A stretch of DNA of 64,000 bases, taken from the NCBI RefSeq assembly GCF_000430725.1, contig NZ_KE387208.1, forward strand, positions 244,184 through 308,183, in the 5' to 3' direction. A program made the position numbers and the translations under genes. How positions within the stretch are numbered: the first letter of the stretch is position 1; the number at the start of each line of letters is the position of its first letter. This document shows positions 53,224 through 61,574 of this stretch, one piece after another. Source of the stretch: Azohydromonas australica DSM 1124. Its GTDB lineage: Bacteria > Pseudomonadota > Gammaproteobacteria > Burkholderiales > Burkholderiaceae_C. A model generated the notes under the pieces. It was not told the DNA's origin. It made no database searches and was given only the letters and a program-made list of their open reading frames with translations.

Positions 53224-54974
53224 GCAGTCCCTCGCCCTTGATTGATCACGGAGTGGATGAGTGTGGTGAGCCCGTCGCGCGAGATGTCGTGCTTGGGCAC
53301 GATGGCGTAGGCGGCGGCCAGGGCGCGCTTCTGGTCCAGCGACAGCGCCTGCGACGTGCACACCACCACCGGCACCGTGCGCAGCTGCGCGTCGGCCGCC
53401 AGCGCCTGCAGCACGGCGAAGCCGTCCAGGCGCGGCATGTGCAGATCCAGGATCACCACGTCCGGACGGCTTTGCCGCACCAGCGCCAGCCCGGCCTCGC
53501 CGTCCTCCGCCTCCAGCACGCGCAGCCCCGCATCCTGCGCGATGTGGCGGATGACGTAGCGGAAGGCCTCCTCGTCATCGATCACCACGAGCTGTGCGGC
53601 ATCCGGCGTGCCTTCGCCGGGTTCCGGGACCTCGGCGAAACTCCCGTAACGAAGGGGGAGGTACAGCTCGAAGGTGGAGCCCATCTCCGGGGTGCTGCGC
53701 ACCGTGATGTCGCCGCCCATGAGCTGCGCCAGCCGCCGCGACAGCGACAGCCCCAGCCCCGTGCCGCCGCGCTGCAGCGCGCCCTGCACCTGCGTGAACT
53801 CCTCGAAGATGGTCTGCAGGTGCTCCGGCGCGATGCCGATGCCCGTGTCCTCCACCGTGAACGCCATGCGGGCGCTGCCCGCGTCGTGGCGGGCGCCCAC
53901 GCGCACGTGGCCGCGCTGCGTGAACTTCAGCGCGTTGGAGATCAGGTTGCGCAGCACCTGCGTCACCTTCTGCTCGTCGGCGTAGAGCTCGGGCAGCCCC
54001 GTGGGCTCGTCGAAGACCAGCTCCACTGCCGGGTTCACCAGCAGCGGCTTGAGCGAGCCGCGCAGCCCGGCGAAGAGCGCGTCCACGCTGAAGGCCTCGG
54101 GCCGGATGTCCAGCCGCCCGGCCTCCACCTTGGCTAGGTCCAGCAGGTCATTGACCATGTCCAGCAGCCCCTGCGCCGAGCGGCGGACGTACTCCACCTG
54201 GCGCTGCTGCTCGTGGTTGAGGTCGCCGTCCACGCCGTCGGCCAGCAGCCGCGTCAGCGCCAGGATCGAGTTCAGCGGCGTGCGGAACTCGTGGCTCATG
54301 TGCGACAGGAACTTCGACTTCATGTCGCTGGCACTGCGCAGCTGCTCGGCCTTCTGGTCCAGCTCCGAGTACAGCGCCACCACGCCGCGGTTGGTTTCCT
54401 CCAGCTCGCGGTTCAGGCGCTCCGCCTCGGTCTGGCGTTCCTGCAGGTCTGCCAGGCTCTGGATCAGCTCGCGGTCCTGCTCGTGCAGCGCCGCCATTGG
54501 ATCGGGCCGCGCCCCGGCCAGCGCGGCGCCCAGGGCCTGCAACGCTGCCGGCGCCAGCCGCGCCGCGGCCGCCTTGGGGATGCGCTGCCACAGCCGCACC
54601 GTGGTGCCGGCGGGCGCGGACTCGATCTCGAAGCGGTCCACCAGGCGCCGCGCGCTGGGCAGCCCGGTGCCGCGCCCGGGCTGGAAGGTCTTCTGCCCGT
54701 TGAGCACGGCCTGCAGCTCGGCGATGCCCGGGCCGCGGTCGCGCACCGTCACGCACAGGTGCTGCGGCTGCGCCGGCGCGTCCACCGCCAGCTCGACCTC
54801 GCCGCCGCGCGCGTGCGTGAAGGCGTTGCGCGCCATCTCCGACACGGCGGTGGCGATGCGCGTCTGCGCCTGGCGGTCCAGCCCCAGGCGCTCGGCCAGG
54901 CGGTGCGCGTTCTGCCGCGCCGCGACCACGTCGGCCGCGGTGGCCAGCGGCAGCCGGGCCAGCACCTGGTTCAT
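53220..54974 (-). CDS. RsbT-like ATPase fused to histidine kinase and receiver
   Basis: A 584-residue fusion. Residues 1-135 form a GHKL domain of the RsbT/RsbW type (TAVSEMARNAFTHARGG with E46/N50; RDRGPGI 79-85; GRGTGLPSARRL). A coiled coil (~170-220) leads to HisKA with H228 (LSHMSHEFRTPL), then a standard HATPase_c (LRNLISNALKF; EDTGIGI; GGTGLGLSLSRRL) and a receiver with D510 (VVILDLHMP). Two different ATPase domains in one chain suggest it joins stressosome Ser/Thr-kinase signalling to a His-Asp relay. 4-bp overlaps on both sides. Confidence 0.88.
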
Positions 54975-55963
54975 GGCGCCTCCGTGCGCGCGGCCACCAC
55001 GGTGGCGTCGTCGCGCCCGCGCGCGAAGTCGCGGTAGAGCACGCCGGCCACCAGCAGCGGGTGCATGCGCTGCAGGCCCGGGTAGGCGTCCAGCGACCAG
55101 CCGGAGGACAGCCCGTCGGAGTGCATCACCAGCAGCGCGCCGGGGCCGCAGGGGTAGTCGAAGGCCTGGATCTTTCGCGCGTTGTGCCCGGCGGTGCCGT
55201 TGTGCGAGACCATGCGCCGCACCGTGCCGCCGCCCACCACCGCCGCGGCGATGTTGCCCAGGCCCACGAAGGAGACCGTCGCGCTGCCCGGGTCGATGCG
55301 CGCCACCGCCACCGCGCCGCCGCGGGTGTGGCGCAGCGCCTGGTGCACCGCGTGCACGATCTGCGTCGGCGGCTCGTGGCGGCTGCGCTGGAACTGCGCC
55401 ACCGCCTCGTTGGCCGCCACCGCGGCCTCGGTGCCGTGGCCCAGGCCGTCGACCATGAACACGGTGCGCACGGGCCCGTCCGCATGCGTGGCCCAGGCGT
55501 CGCCGCAGGCGCGCTCGCCGGGCTTGGCGATGCTCACCCCGCCCAGCGCCTCGTCATGGGCCGGCTCGCAGGCCGCCTCGCCCCTGCGCGACAGGCAGGC
55601 CTGCACCGCCGTGCCCTTGCCCGGCCAGGACGCGACGTGGAAGGACTGCGCCAGGCGCCGCACGGCGCCCAGGCCGTTGCCCGCGGTGCCGGCGGAGGAG
55701 TAGCCGTCGGCCATGCAGGCGGCGACGTCGGTCATGCCGGGGCCCTTGTCCAGCGCCAGCAGCTCGATGCGGTCGCTGCCGCAGCCCACCAGCAGCCGCC
55801 CGCCCCCACCGCCGTGCTTGAGCAGGTTCGTGCCCAGCTCGGTGGCGACGATGGCGAGCTGCCCGGCGCGCACCTCGTCGAAACCCAGCGCCGCGGCGGC
55901 GGCCACCGCGCGGCGCCGCGCCTCGGCCACGGCGCTGGAATCGTTGACCATCACTTCGAACAT
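54971..55963 (-). CDS. RsbT-type ATPase fused to RsbX-like PP2C phosphatase
   Basis: A 330-residue protein. Residues 1-135 are a GHKL anti-sigma/switch-kinase domain (IVATELGTNLLKHGGGG; LDKGPGM; GTAGNGLGAVRRL). Residues ~140-330 are a SpoIIE/RsbX phosphatase (GDAWATH, FMVDGLGHGTEA, LVMHSDGLSSGW, GRDDATVV), retaining the metal-binding Asp/Gly motifs. RsbX resets the stressosome by dephosphorylating RsbR/RsbS. In Bacillus it is a stand-alone phosphatase, so the fused ATPase is notable. GGGAGCGG precedes ATG 55963. Confidence 0.87.
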   Translation of the reverse strand: MFEVMVNDSSAVAEARRRAVAAAAALGFDEVRAGQLAIVATELGTNLLKHGGGGGRLLVGCGSDRIELLALDKGPGMTDVAACMADGYSSAGTAGNGLGAVRRLAQSFHVASWPGKGTAVQACLSRRGEAACEPAHDEALGGVSIAKPGERACGDAWATHADGPVRTVFMVDGLGHGTEAAVAANEAVAQFQRSRHEPPTQIVHAVHQALRHTRGGAVAVARIDPGSATVSFVGLGNIAAAVVGGGTVRRMVSHNGTAGHNARKIQAFDYPCGPGALLVMHSDGLSSGWSLDAYPGLQRMHPLLVAGVLYRDFARGRDDATVVAARTEAP

Positions 55964-55988
55964 GGACTGCCGCTCCCGTGGTGGTCGT

Positions 55989-56396
55989 TCACTTGAAACG
56001 CGCGATCGTGATGCGCGTGCCCTGCCCCGGCGTGGAGTCGATGGCGAACTCGCTGGACAGCCGCTTGGCGCCGCCCAGGCCCAGGCCCAGGCCGCCACCC
56101 GTGGTGAAGCCGTCGCGCAGCGCGGCGGCGATGTCGGGGATGCCCGGGCCCTGGTCCTCGAACTGCATGCGCACGCCGCGCCGCGGACCGGCCACGAGCT
56201 CGATGCGCACCGTGCCGCCGCCGCCGTAGTCCAGCGTGTTGCGCGCCAGCTCGCTGGCGGCGGTGACGATCTTGGTCTGGTCCACCAGGCTCAGCCCGGC
56301 CTCCACCGCCACGGCGCGCACGCGCTGGCGCACCCGCACCACGTCCTCGGAGCTTCGGATTTCCAGGACGTCACTCACCGTAGGCGCCGTCCTCAT
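55989..56396 (-). CDS. rsbT: Stressosome switch kinase RsbT
   Basis: A 135-residue GHKL Ser/Thr kinase. N box TAASELARNTLDYGGGG (E49, N53), G1 box DQGPGIPD (81-88) and G2 box GGLGLGLGGAKRL are intact. In Bacillus RsbT phosphorylates RsbS and RsbR, leaves the complex and activates the phosphatase RsbU; no RsbU is encoded here. ATG 56396 overlaps rsbS by 26 bp; GTG 56378 is an alternative start with less overlap. Confidence 0.93.
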   Translation of the reverse strand: MRTAPTVSDVLEIRSSEDVVRVRQRVRAVAVEAGLSLVDQTKIVTAASELARNTLDYGGGGTVRIELVAGPRRGVRMQFEDQGPGIPDIAAALRDGFTTGGGLGLGLGGAKRLSSEFAIDSTPGQGTRITIARFK

Positions 56397-56781
56397 CGTC
56401 GGAGGCCACGGCGTTGCGCCAGGCGTGGCGCGCGGAGCCGGCGATCAGCGCCAGGCCCTTGTCCACGTCGAGCGCGGTCTTCACGCCGTGCAGCGACAGG
56501 CCCAGCTCCACCAGCGTGATGGCCACCGCCGGGCGCATGCCCACCACCACCGTGTCGGCGTCGAGGATGCGCGACACCGCGGCGATGTTGTCCAGCATGC
56601 GGCCCATGAAGCTGTCCACGATCTCCAGCGCGGAGATGTCGATGAGCACGCCGCGCGCGCCCACCGCGACGATGCGCTGGGTGAGGTCCTCCTCCAGCGC
56701 CGAGGCCAGCTCGTCGTGCATGTCCACCTGGATCGTCACCAGCAGCACGTTGCCCAGCTTGAGGATGGGAATGCGGTCCAT
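56371..56781 (-). CDS. rsbS: Stressosome scaffold RsbS (STAS)
   Basis: A 136-residue single STAS domain. DISALEIVDSFMGRML (48-63) carries S57 at the place of the RsbT-phosphorylated Ser59 of Bacillus RsbS. Forms the stressosome core with RsbR. A ~15-residue acidic C-terminal tail is extra. Begins 4 bp after rsbR and overlaps rsbT. Confidence 0.94.
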   Translation of the reverse strand: MDRIPILKLGNVLLVTIQVDMHDELASALEEDLTQRIVAVGARGVLIDISALEIVDSFMGRMLDNIAAVSRILDADTVVVGMRPAVAITLVELGLSLHGVKTALDVDKGLALIAGSARHAWRNAVASDDEDGAYGE

Positions 56782-56785
56782 GGGC

Positions 56786-57676
56786 TCAGGCCTGCGGTGC
56801 GTGGCCGCCGGAAAGCGCGTCGGTGCGGCGCCTCATGACGCCGCGGCCCTGCCGGGCCAGCGCCAGCGCGAAGGCGTCGGCCAGCGTGGCCTTGGACACC
56901 ACGTCCAGCTCCACGCCCAGGTGCACCATGGTCTGCGCGATCTGCGGGCGGATGCCGCTGATGATGCAGTCCGCGCCCATGAGCCGCGCCGCGGCCACGG
57001 TCTTGAGCAGGTGCTGCGCGGTGAGCGTGTCCACCGTGGGCACGCCGGTGATGTCGATGATGGCGATGCCCGCGCTCTGCTGGACGATGGACTCCAGCAG
57101 GTTCTCCATCACCACCTGCGTGCGCTGGCTGTCCAGCGTGCCGATGAGCGGCAGCGCCAGGATGCCGTCCCACAGCTTGATCACGGGCGTGGAGAGCTCG
57201 GCGATCTCCTGCTGCTGGCGCACGATCAGCTCCTCGCGCGTGCGCTGGTAGGCCTCCATGGTGTAGAGGCCCAGCCGGTCCAGCAGCAGCCCCATGCTCC
57301 AGTTGGCGGCCATCATGACGGTCTGGTCGGCCACCGCGTGGCGGCCGAACACGTCGAACAGCGGCTGCTTGAGCGAGAAGATGAAGAGCGTGGTCTCGCG
57401 CGGGCTGAAGCCCTGCGTGGCACGCGAGGCCGAGACGTCGCTCAGCATCTCGCGCACCGGGGCGAAGGCGGGAGCGTCGATGTCCTGCGTGCCGGCGCCG
57501 AGCGCTTCGCGCAGCAGGCGCAGGAACTGGCTGCACTGGGTCTGCAGCTCGCCCTCGCGGATGCGGCCGCTGTGCAGCGCCCCGTCTTCCTTGAGCTGCT
57601 GCAACCACTGCTGCAGCACCTCTGCTTCGTGGGCGTTGAGCAGCTCCGAGGTGACCTGCGTACCAGCCTGTGCCAT
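56786..57676 (-). CDS. rsbR: Stressosome sensor RsbR
   Basis: A 296-residue protein. Residues 1-155 form an RsbRD_N-type helical sensory domain rather than the globin fold of Bacillus RsbRA. The linker LSTPVIKLWDGILALPLIG leads into a STAS domain (~165-280) with DITGVPTVDT (T217) and GIRPQIAQT (T249), where the RsbT-phosphorylated threonines of RsbR are expected. AAAGGAG precedes the ATG. First gene of the array; TATGAT at 57709-57714 on the minus strand is a possible -10 but lacks a clear -35. The sensed signal is unknown. Confidence 0.93.
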   Translation of the reverse strand: MAQAGTQVTSELLNAHEAEVLQQWLQQLKEDGALHSGRIREGELQTQCSQFLRLLREALGAGTQDIDAPAFAPVREMLSDVSASRATQGFSPRETTLFIFSLKQPLFDVFGRHAVADQTVMMAANWSMGLLLDRLGLYTMEAYQRTREELIVRQQQEIAELSTPVIKLWDGILALPLIGTLDSQRTQVVMENLLESIVQQSAGIAIIDITGVPTVDTLTAQHLLKTVAAARLMGADCIISGIRPQIAQTMVHLGVELDVVSKATLADAFALALARQGRGVMRRRTDALSGGHAPQA

Positions 57677-57848
57677 GTGTGAATCGCTCCTTTGGGGGTA
57701 TCGGACCCATCATAGTCGGCGCCGCAGGGGCTCCAGGCGGTGAGTCGCAGCCCTTGGGACAGACCCGGATTCAGGCCGGTCTAAGGGTTGCTCTCTAGAT
57801 TCTTCGAATCGCGGCGCTTCCCGCCGTGACCGCCACAGGAGACAGCTG

Positions 57849-58520
57849 ATGAACGCAGAGGAAAGACTCCGGGTCGTGCGCCTGGTCACGCGCCTGTCGC
57901 GCGCGCCCGAGGCGCCCCAGGACGAGGACGCCGCGCTGGAGCTGGCCGCGCTGCTGAAGGTGCGGCCCGACGCGCCCTACCTGCTGCTGCAGCGCGCGCT
58001 GATGCTGGAGCTGGCGCTGGAACAGGCCCAGGCCGAGCTGCGGCAGCTGCGCCAGGGACAGGCGCCGCGCCAGCCGGCCCAGGGCTACGCCCCGCCGCAG
58101 TCCGCGGGCACGGCGCAGTCGCCGTCGCGCTGGGGTGGCCTCTTCCAGCGCGGCGCGCCCGCCGGGGCGAACCCCGGCTATCCCGGATCGGGTCCGGGGT
58201 ACGGGCCGGGCGCGGCGGCGTCGGCGTCGGCCGGCGGCGGTTTCCTGCGCAACGCCGCGGCGGTGGGCGCGGGGGTGCTGGGCGGCAGCCTGCTCTTCCA
58301 CGGGCTGGATGCGCTGTTCCATGAGCACGACCACCCCGGCGCCGGCGGCGCCGGCGGTGCCGGGCAGGGCCTGTTGTCGGGCGACATGCAGTCGCCGCTG
58401 GACGCCATCAGCGGCAACGAGTTCGTGGACCCCGGCCAGGACCCGGGCAACGACCCGTTCAGCGGCGACATGCTGGGCGACGGCGGGGAGTTCGACGGGG
58501 GCGGGGACGACTGGACCTGA
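57849..58520 (+). CDS. DUF2076-type protein
   Basis: A 223-residue protein. The helical N-terminus (AEERLRVVRLVTRLSRAPE, then DAPYLLLQRALMLELALEQAQAEL) and the Gly/Ala segment with GGFLRNAAAVGAGVLGGSLL are typical of the DUF2076 family, whose function is unknown. The rest is disordered, rich in Gly, Pro and Asp, ending in an acidic tail. AGGAG precedes the ATG. Divergent from rsbR; the gap holds GATTC-ttc-GAATC (57798-57810). Confidence 0.75.
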   Translation: MNAEERLRVVRLVTRLSRAPEAPQDEDAALELAALLKVRPDAPYLLLQRALMLELALEQAQAELRQLRQGQAPRQPAQGYAPPQSAGTAQSPSRWGGLFQRGAPAGANPGYPGSGPGYGPGAAASASAGGGFLRNAAAVGAGVLGGSLLFHGLDALFHEHDHPGAGGAGGAGQGLLSGDMQSPLDAISGNEFVDPGQDPGNDPFSGDMLGDGGEFDGGGDDWT

Positions 58521-58590
58521 GCACCGGCTCCGGGCCCCAGGCGGCGGTGCATGATGCGCGCCGCTTTCGGTTCAAGGAGGGACGACGGGC

Positions 58591-59250
58591 ATGCGCCTGC
58601 TGCTGGTGGAAGACGACACGATGATCGGCGAGGCCGTGCTGGACCTGCTGCGCGCGGAGCACTACGCCGTGGACTGGGTCAAGGACGGCGAGATGGCCGA
58701 GACGGCGCTGCACACGCAGGCCTACGACCTGCTGCTGCTGGACCTGGGTCTGCCCCGGCGCGACGGGCTGGAGGTGCTGCGCTCGCTGCGCGCGCGCAAG
58801 GACCGCACGCCCGTGCTCGTCACCACCGCGCGCGACGCCGTGGCCCAGCGCATCGAGGGCCTGGACGCCGGCGCCGACGACTACGTGCTCAAGCCCTACG
58901 ACCTCGACGAGCTGCTGGCGCGCATCCGCGCCCTGCTGCGCCGCGCCGCCGGGCGCGCCGAGCCCGTGTACGAGCACCGGGGCGTCTCGCTCAACCCGGC
59001 CACGCGCGAGGCCAGCGTGGGCAGCCAGCCGGTGGTGCTGTCGGCACGCGAGTGGGCCGTGCTGGAGCCGCTGATCGCGCGCCCGGGCATGGTGCTGTCA
59101 CGCTCGCAACTGGAGGAGAAGCTCTACGGCTGGCGCGACGGCATCAGCTCCAACGCCGTGGAGGTCTACATCCACGGGCTGCGCAAGAAACTGGGGGCGG
59201 ACACCATCCTCAACGTGCGCGGCCTGGGCTACATGGTGCCCAAGGGCTGA
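58591..59250 (+). CDS. OmpR-family response regulator (QseB/TctD-like)
   Basis: A 219-residue regulator: receiver 1-115 with D51 (LLLLDLGLP) and Lys in VLKPYD, then a winged-helix DNA-binding domain (~125-219) with SSNAVEVYIHGLRKKLG and NVRGLGYMV. AAGGAGG lies upstream. Cotranscribed with the sensor kinase 21 bp downstream. Target genes unknown; the adjacent PEP-CTERM gene is a candidate only by position. Confidence 0.92.
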   Translation: MRLLLVEDDTMIGEAVLDLLRAEHYAVDWVKDGEMAETALHTQAYDLLLLDLGLPRRDGLEVLRSLRARKDRTPVLVTTARDAVAQRIEGLDAGADDYVLKPYDLDELLARIRALLRRAAGRAEPVYEHRGVSLNPATREASVGSQPVVLSAREWAVLEPLIARPGMVLSRSQLEEKLYGWRDGISSNAVEVYIHGLRKKLGADTILNVRGLGYMVPKG

Positions 59251-59271
59251 CGCAGGACGCGGGAGGACCCC

Positions 59272-60597
59272 ATGCGGATTCGACTGCCGCAATCCCTGCG
59301 CGCGCGGCTGCTGTGGCTGCTGCTGGCGGCCATCGTGCTCACCGCGCTGGCGCAGGGCATCGCCGCCTACGGCACCGCGCGCGCCGAGGCCGACCAGATC
59401 TTCGACTACCACATGCAGCAGATGGCGCTGGCGCTGCGCCCCGGGCTGACCTCGCGCGGCGGGCTGCCCGATGCGGCCGAGGCCGAGAACTTCGAGTTCG
59501 TGGTGCAGGTCTGGACCGCCGACGGGCTGCGCGTGTTCCAGTCCGCCGCGCGCGCGGCGCTGCCGCAGCGCGCGGTGCTGGGCTTCTCCGACGTGCAGGC
59601 GCACGGCAGCACCTACCGCGTGTTCTCGCTGCAGACGCGCACGCAGGTGATCCAGGTGGCGCAGGACATGGCGGCGCGGCGCGAGATGGCGCGCACGCTG
59701 GCGCTGCGCACCGTGGCGCCCATCGGCGTGCTGGCGCCGCTGCTGATGCTGCTGGCCTGGGCCGTGGTCAGCAGCTCGCTGGCGCCGGTGCAGCGGCTGC
59801 AGCGCCAGGTGGCCTCGCGCCAGGCCGAGAACCTGGGCGCGGTGCACGGGCGCGACCTGCCCGAGGAGATCCAGCCGCTGGCCGACGAGCTCAACCTGCT
59901 GTTCGTGCGGGTGCGCCAGGCCTTCGAGGCGCAGAAGAGCTTCGTCGCCGACGCCGCGCACGAGCTGCGCTCGCCGCTGGCGGCGCTGAAGCTGCAGGTG
60001 CAGGGCCTGCAGCGTGCGCCGGACGAGGCCACGCGCGAGCGCGCCATCCAGCGCCTGACGGCCGGCATCGACCGGGCCACGCGGCTGGTGGAGCAGCTGC
60101 TGGTGCTGGCGCGCCACCAGGCCGGCTCCGCCTCGGCGACGCCGGCGGTGCCGGTGGCGCTGGCCGAGGTGGCGCGCCTGGCGGTGGCCGACGCCGTGCC
60201 GCAGGCGCAGGCGCGCGGCATCGACCTGGGCGTGCCGCAAGCCGAGCCTGGGCAGGTGCAAGGGCACGCCGAGGCGCTGCGCATCCTCATGCGCAACCTG
60301 CTGGACAACGCGCTGAAGTACACGCCCGAAGGCGGCACGGTGGACCTGTCGGTGCAGCGCGAGGGCGCGTCGATGCGGCTGGTGGTGGAGGACAGCGGCC
60401 CCGGCATCCCGGAAGCGGAGCGCGAGCGCGTGCTGGACCGCTTCCACCGCGTCCCCGGCACCGAGGCGCCGGGCAGCGGCCTGGGGCTGGCGATCGTCAA
60501 GGCCATCGCCGAGCTGCACGGCGCGGCGCTGCGGCTGGAGAAGTCGCAGCGGCTGGGCGGGCTGCGGGTGGACGTGCGCTTCGACGCGCGTGGCTGA
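59272..60597 (+). CDS. Sensor histidine kinase (QseC/TctE-like)
   Basis: A 441-residue inner-membrane kinase. Membrane helices at ~14-33 and ~146-166 flank a ~110-residue periplasmic sensor. HAMP-like linker (APVQRLQRQVASR), HisKA (ADAAHELRSPLAALKL), HATPase_c (MRNLLDNALKYTPEGG; EDSGPGIP; GSGLGLAIVKAI). GGAGGA precedes the ATG. Cognate partner of the regulator upstream. Signal unknown. Confidence 0.92.
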   Translation: MRIRLPQSLRARLLWLLLAAIVLTALAQGIAAYGTARAEADQIFDYHMQQMALALRPGLTSRGGLPDAAEAENFEFVVQVWTADGLRVFQSAARAALPQRAVLGFSDVQAHGSTYRVFSLQTRTQVIQVAQDMAARREMARTLALRTVAPIGVLAPLLMLLAWAVVSSSLAPVQRLQRQVASRQAENLGAVHGRDLPEEIQPLADELNLLFVRVRQAFEAQKSFVADAAHELRSPLAALKLQVQGLQRAPDEATRERAIQRLTAGIDRATRLVEQLLVLARHQAGSASATPAVPVALAEVARLAVADAVPQAQARGIDLGVPQAEPGQVQGHAEALRILMRNLLDNALKYTPEGGTVDLSVQREGASMRLVVEDSGPGIPEAERERVLDRFHRVPGTEAPGSGLGLAIVKAIAELHGAALRLEKSQRLGGLRVDVRFDARG

Positions 60598-60603
60598 AGC
60601 CGC

Positions 60604-61332
60604 TCAGGCGTGACGACGCGAGGCCCGGCGGCTGACGCCGAGCGCCCCGAGCAGGCCCAGGCTCGCCAGCGCCAGGCTGCCCGGCTCGGGCACGGCTTCC
60701 TCCGCCATCTCCGGTGCCATGAACTGCGTGGCCATGAACATCTCGCCCATGGGCGAGGCGAAGCCGCCGTCGCTGCCCTGGCGCACGTAGATGCTCATGT
60801 GCGAGAGGGCTTGGCGGATGCCTTGCTTGTTGAACGAGGCCGTGAGCCAGTCGCCGCCGGCGGACCCGTCGAACAGCACGTCCTGGAAGTAGTACATCGC
60901 GAACTTGGTGCTGGATTTCAGCACCGCCACCATGTCCAGGTGCAGCGGATCGCCAGTGGACAGGTCGCCGCCGGTGCCGATGAGCGTCCAGGTGCCCGAG
61001 CTGCTCTTGGCGCCGGCGTCCACGCTGAACTTGATGCCGTTGACGGTGTTGCTCTCGTCGTCGCTGCTGCCGGTGTTGTCCTTGGCCGCCAGCGTCCAGC
61101 CGCCGCCCCAGTTCACCGGCAGCTTGTTGATGTTGACCTTCTTGTTGCCGTCGCGGTCGGTGTCGTTGCCCTTGACCACGCCGTAGAAGCCCGCGGCCTC
61201 GCTGGCGCCCAGAGGGTCCGCGCCGTAGGTGACGCTGCCCACGATCTCCGCCTGCGCGGCCATCGCGCCGCAGGCCAGCAGCGCCGTACCAATGGCTTTC
61301 GTGAACGTCATGAGCTTCGACTGCTGGACCAT
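60604..61332 (-). CDS. PEP-CTERM sorted exported protein
   Basis: A 242-residue protein with signal peptide (IGTALLACGAMAAQA) and the C-terminal sorting tag VPEPGSLALASLGLLG followed by RRASRR (214-242). The mature part is beta-rich, Gly/Ser/Asp-rich (KGNDTDRDGNKK may bind calcium). Such proteins are processed by exosortase in exopolysaccharide-producing bacteria; no exosortase gene is in the window. AGGAAGG precedes ATG 61332. Convergent with the kinase gene, 6 bp apart. Confidence 0.88.
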   Translation of the reverse strand: MVQQSKLMTFTKAIGTALLACGAMAAQAEIVGSVTYGADPLGASEAAGFYGVVKGNDTDRDGNKKVNINKLPVNWGGGWTLAAKDNTGSSDDESNTVNGIKFSVDAGAKSSSGTWTLIGTGGDLSTGDPLHLDMVAVLKSSTKFAMYYFQDVLFDGSAGGDWLTASFNKQGIRQALSHMSIYVRQGSDGGFASPMGEMFMATQFMAPEMAEEAVPEPGSLALASLGLLGALGVSRRASRRHA

Positions 61333-61574
61333 GGCTTGCTGCCTTCCTGTGGTGTTGAGCTGCTTGCACCAGCCGGTCGGCTGCTGCATGGCGCCATGGT
61401 CCGCAAAAGGTCCGCGCCGATCGTGAAGCCTTTGTGAACCGGGCCGCGAACCTTGTCCGAAGTGTGTCGGCGCCAAAGTGCCCCACCCTGGCCCTGTTTT
61501 TTAAGAGCCGTCTAAGTGACCGACTGCACATTGGCGGCATGTCCAATGACAACTCTCGCCAAGGAGGCCCCTTC

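Noticed and set aside
61490..61520. Possible sigma-E promoter before the DegP-type gene (GTCTAA)
   Set aside because: No GGAACTT-like -35 at the expected distance.
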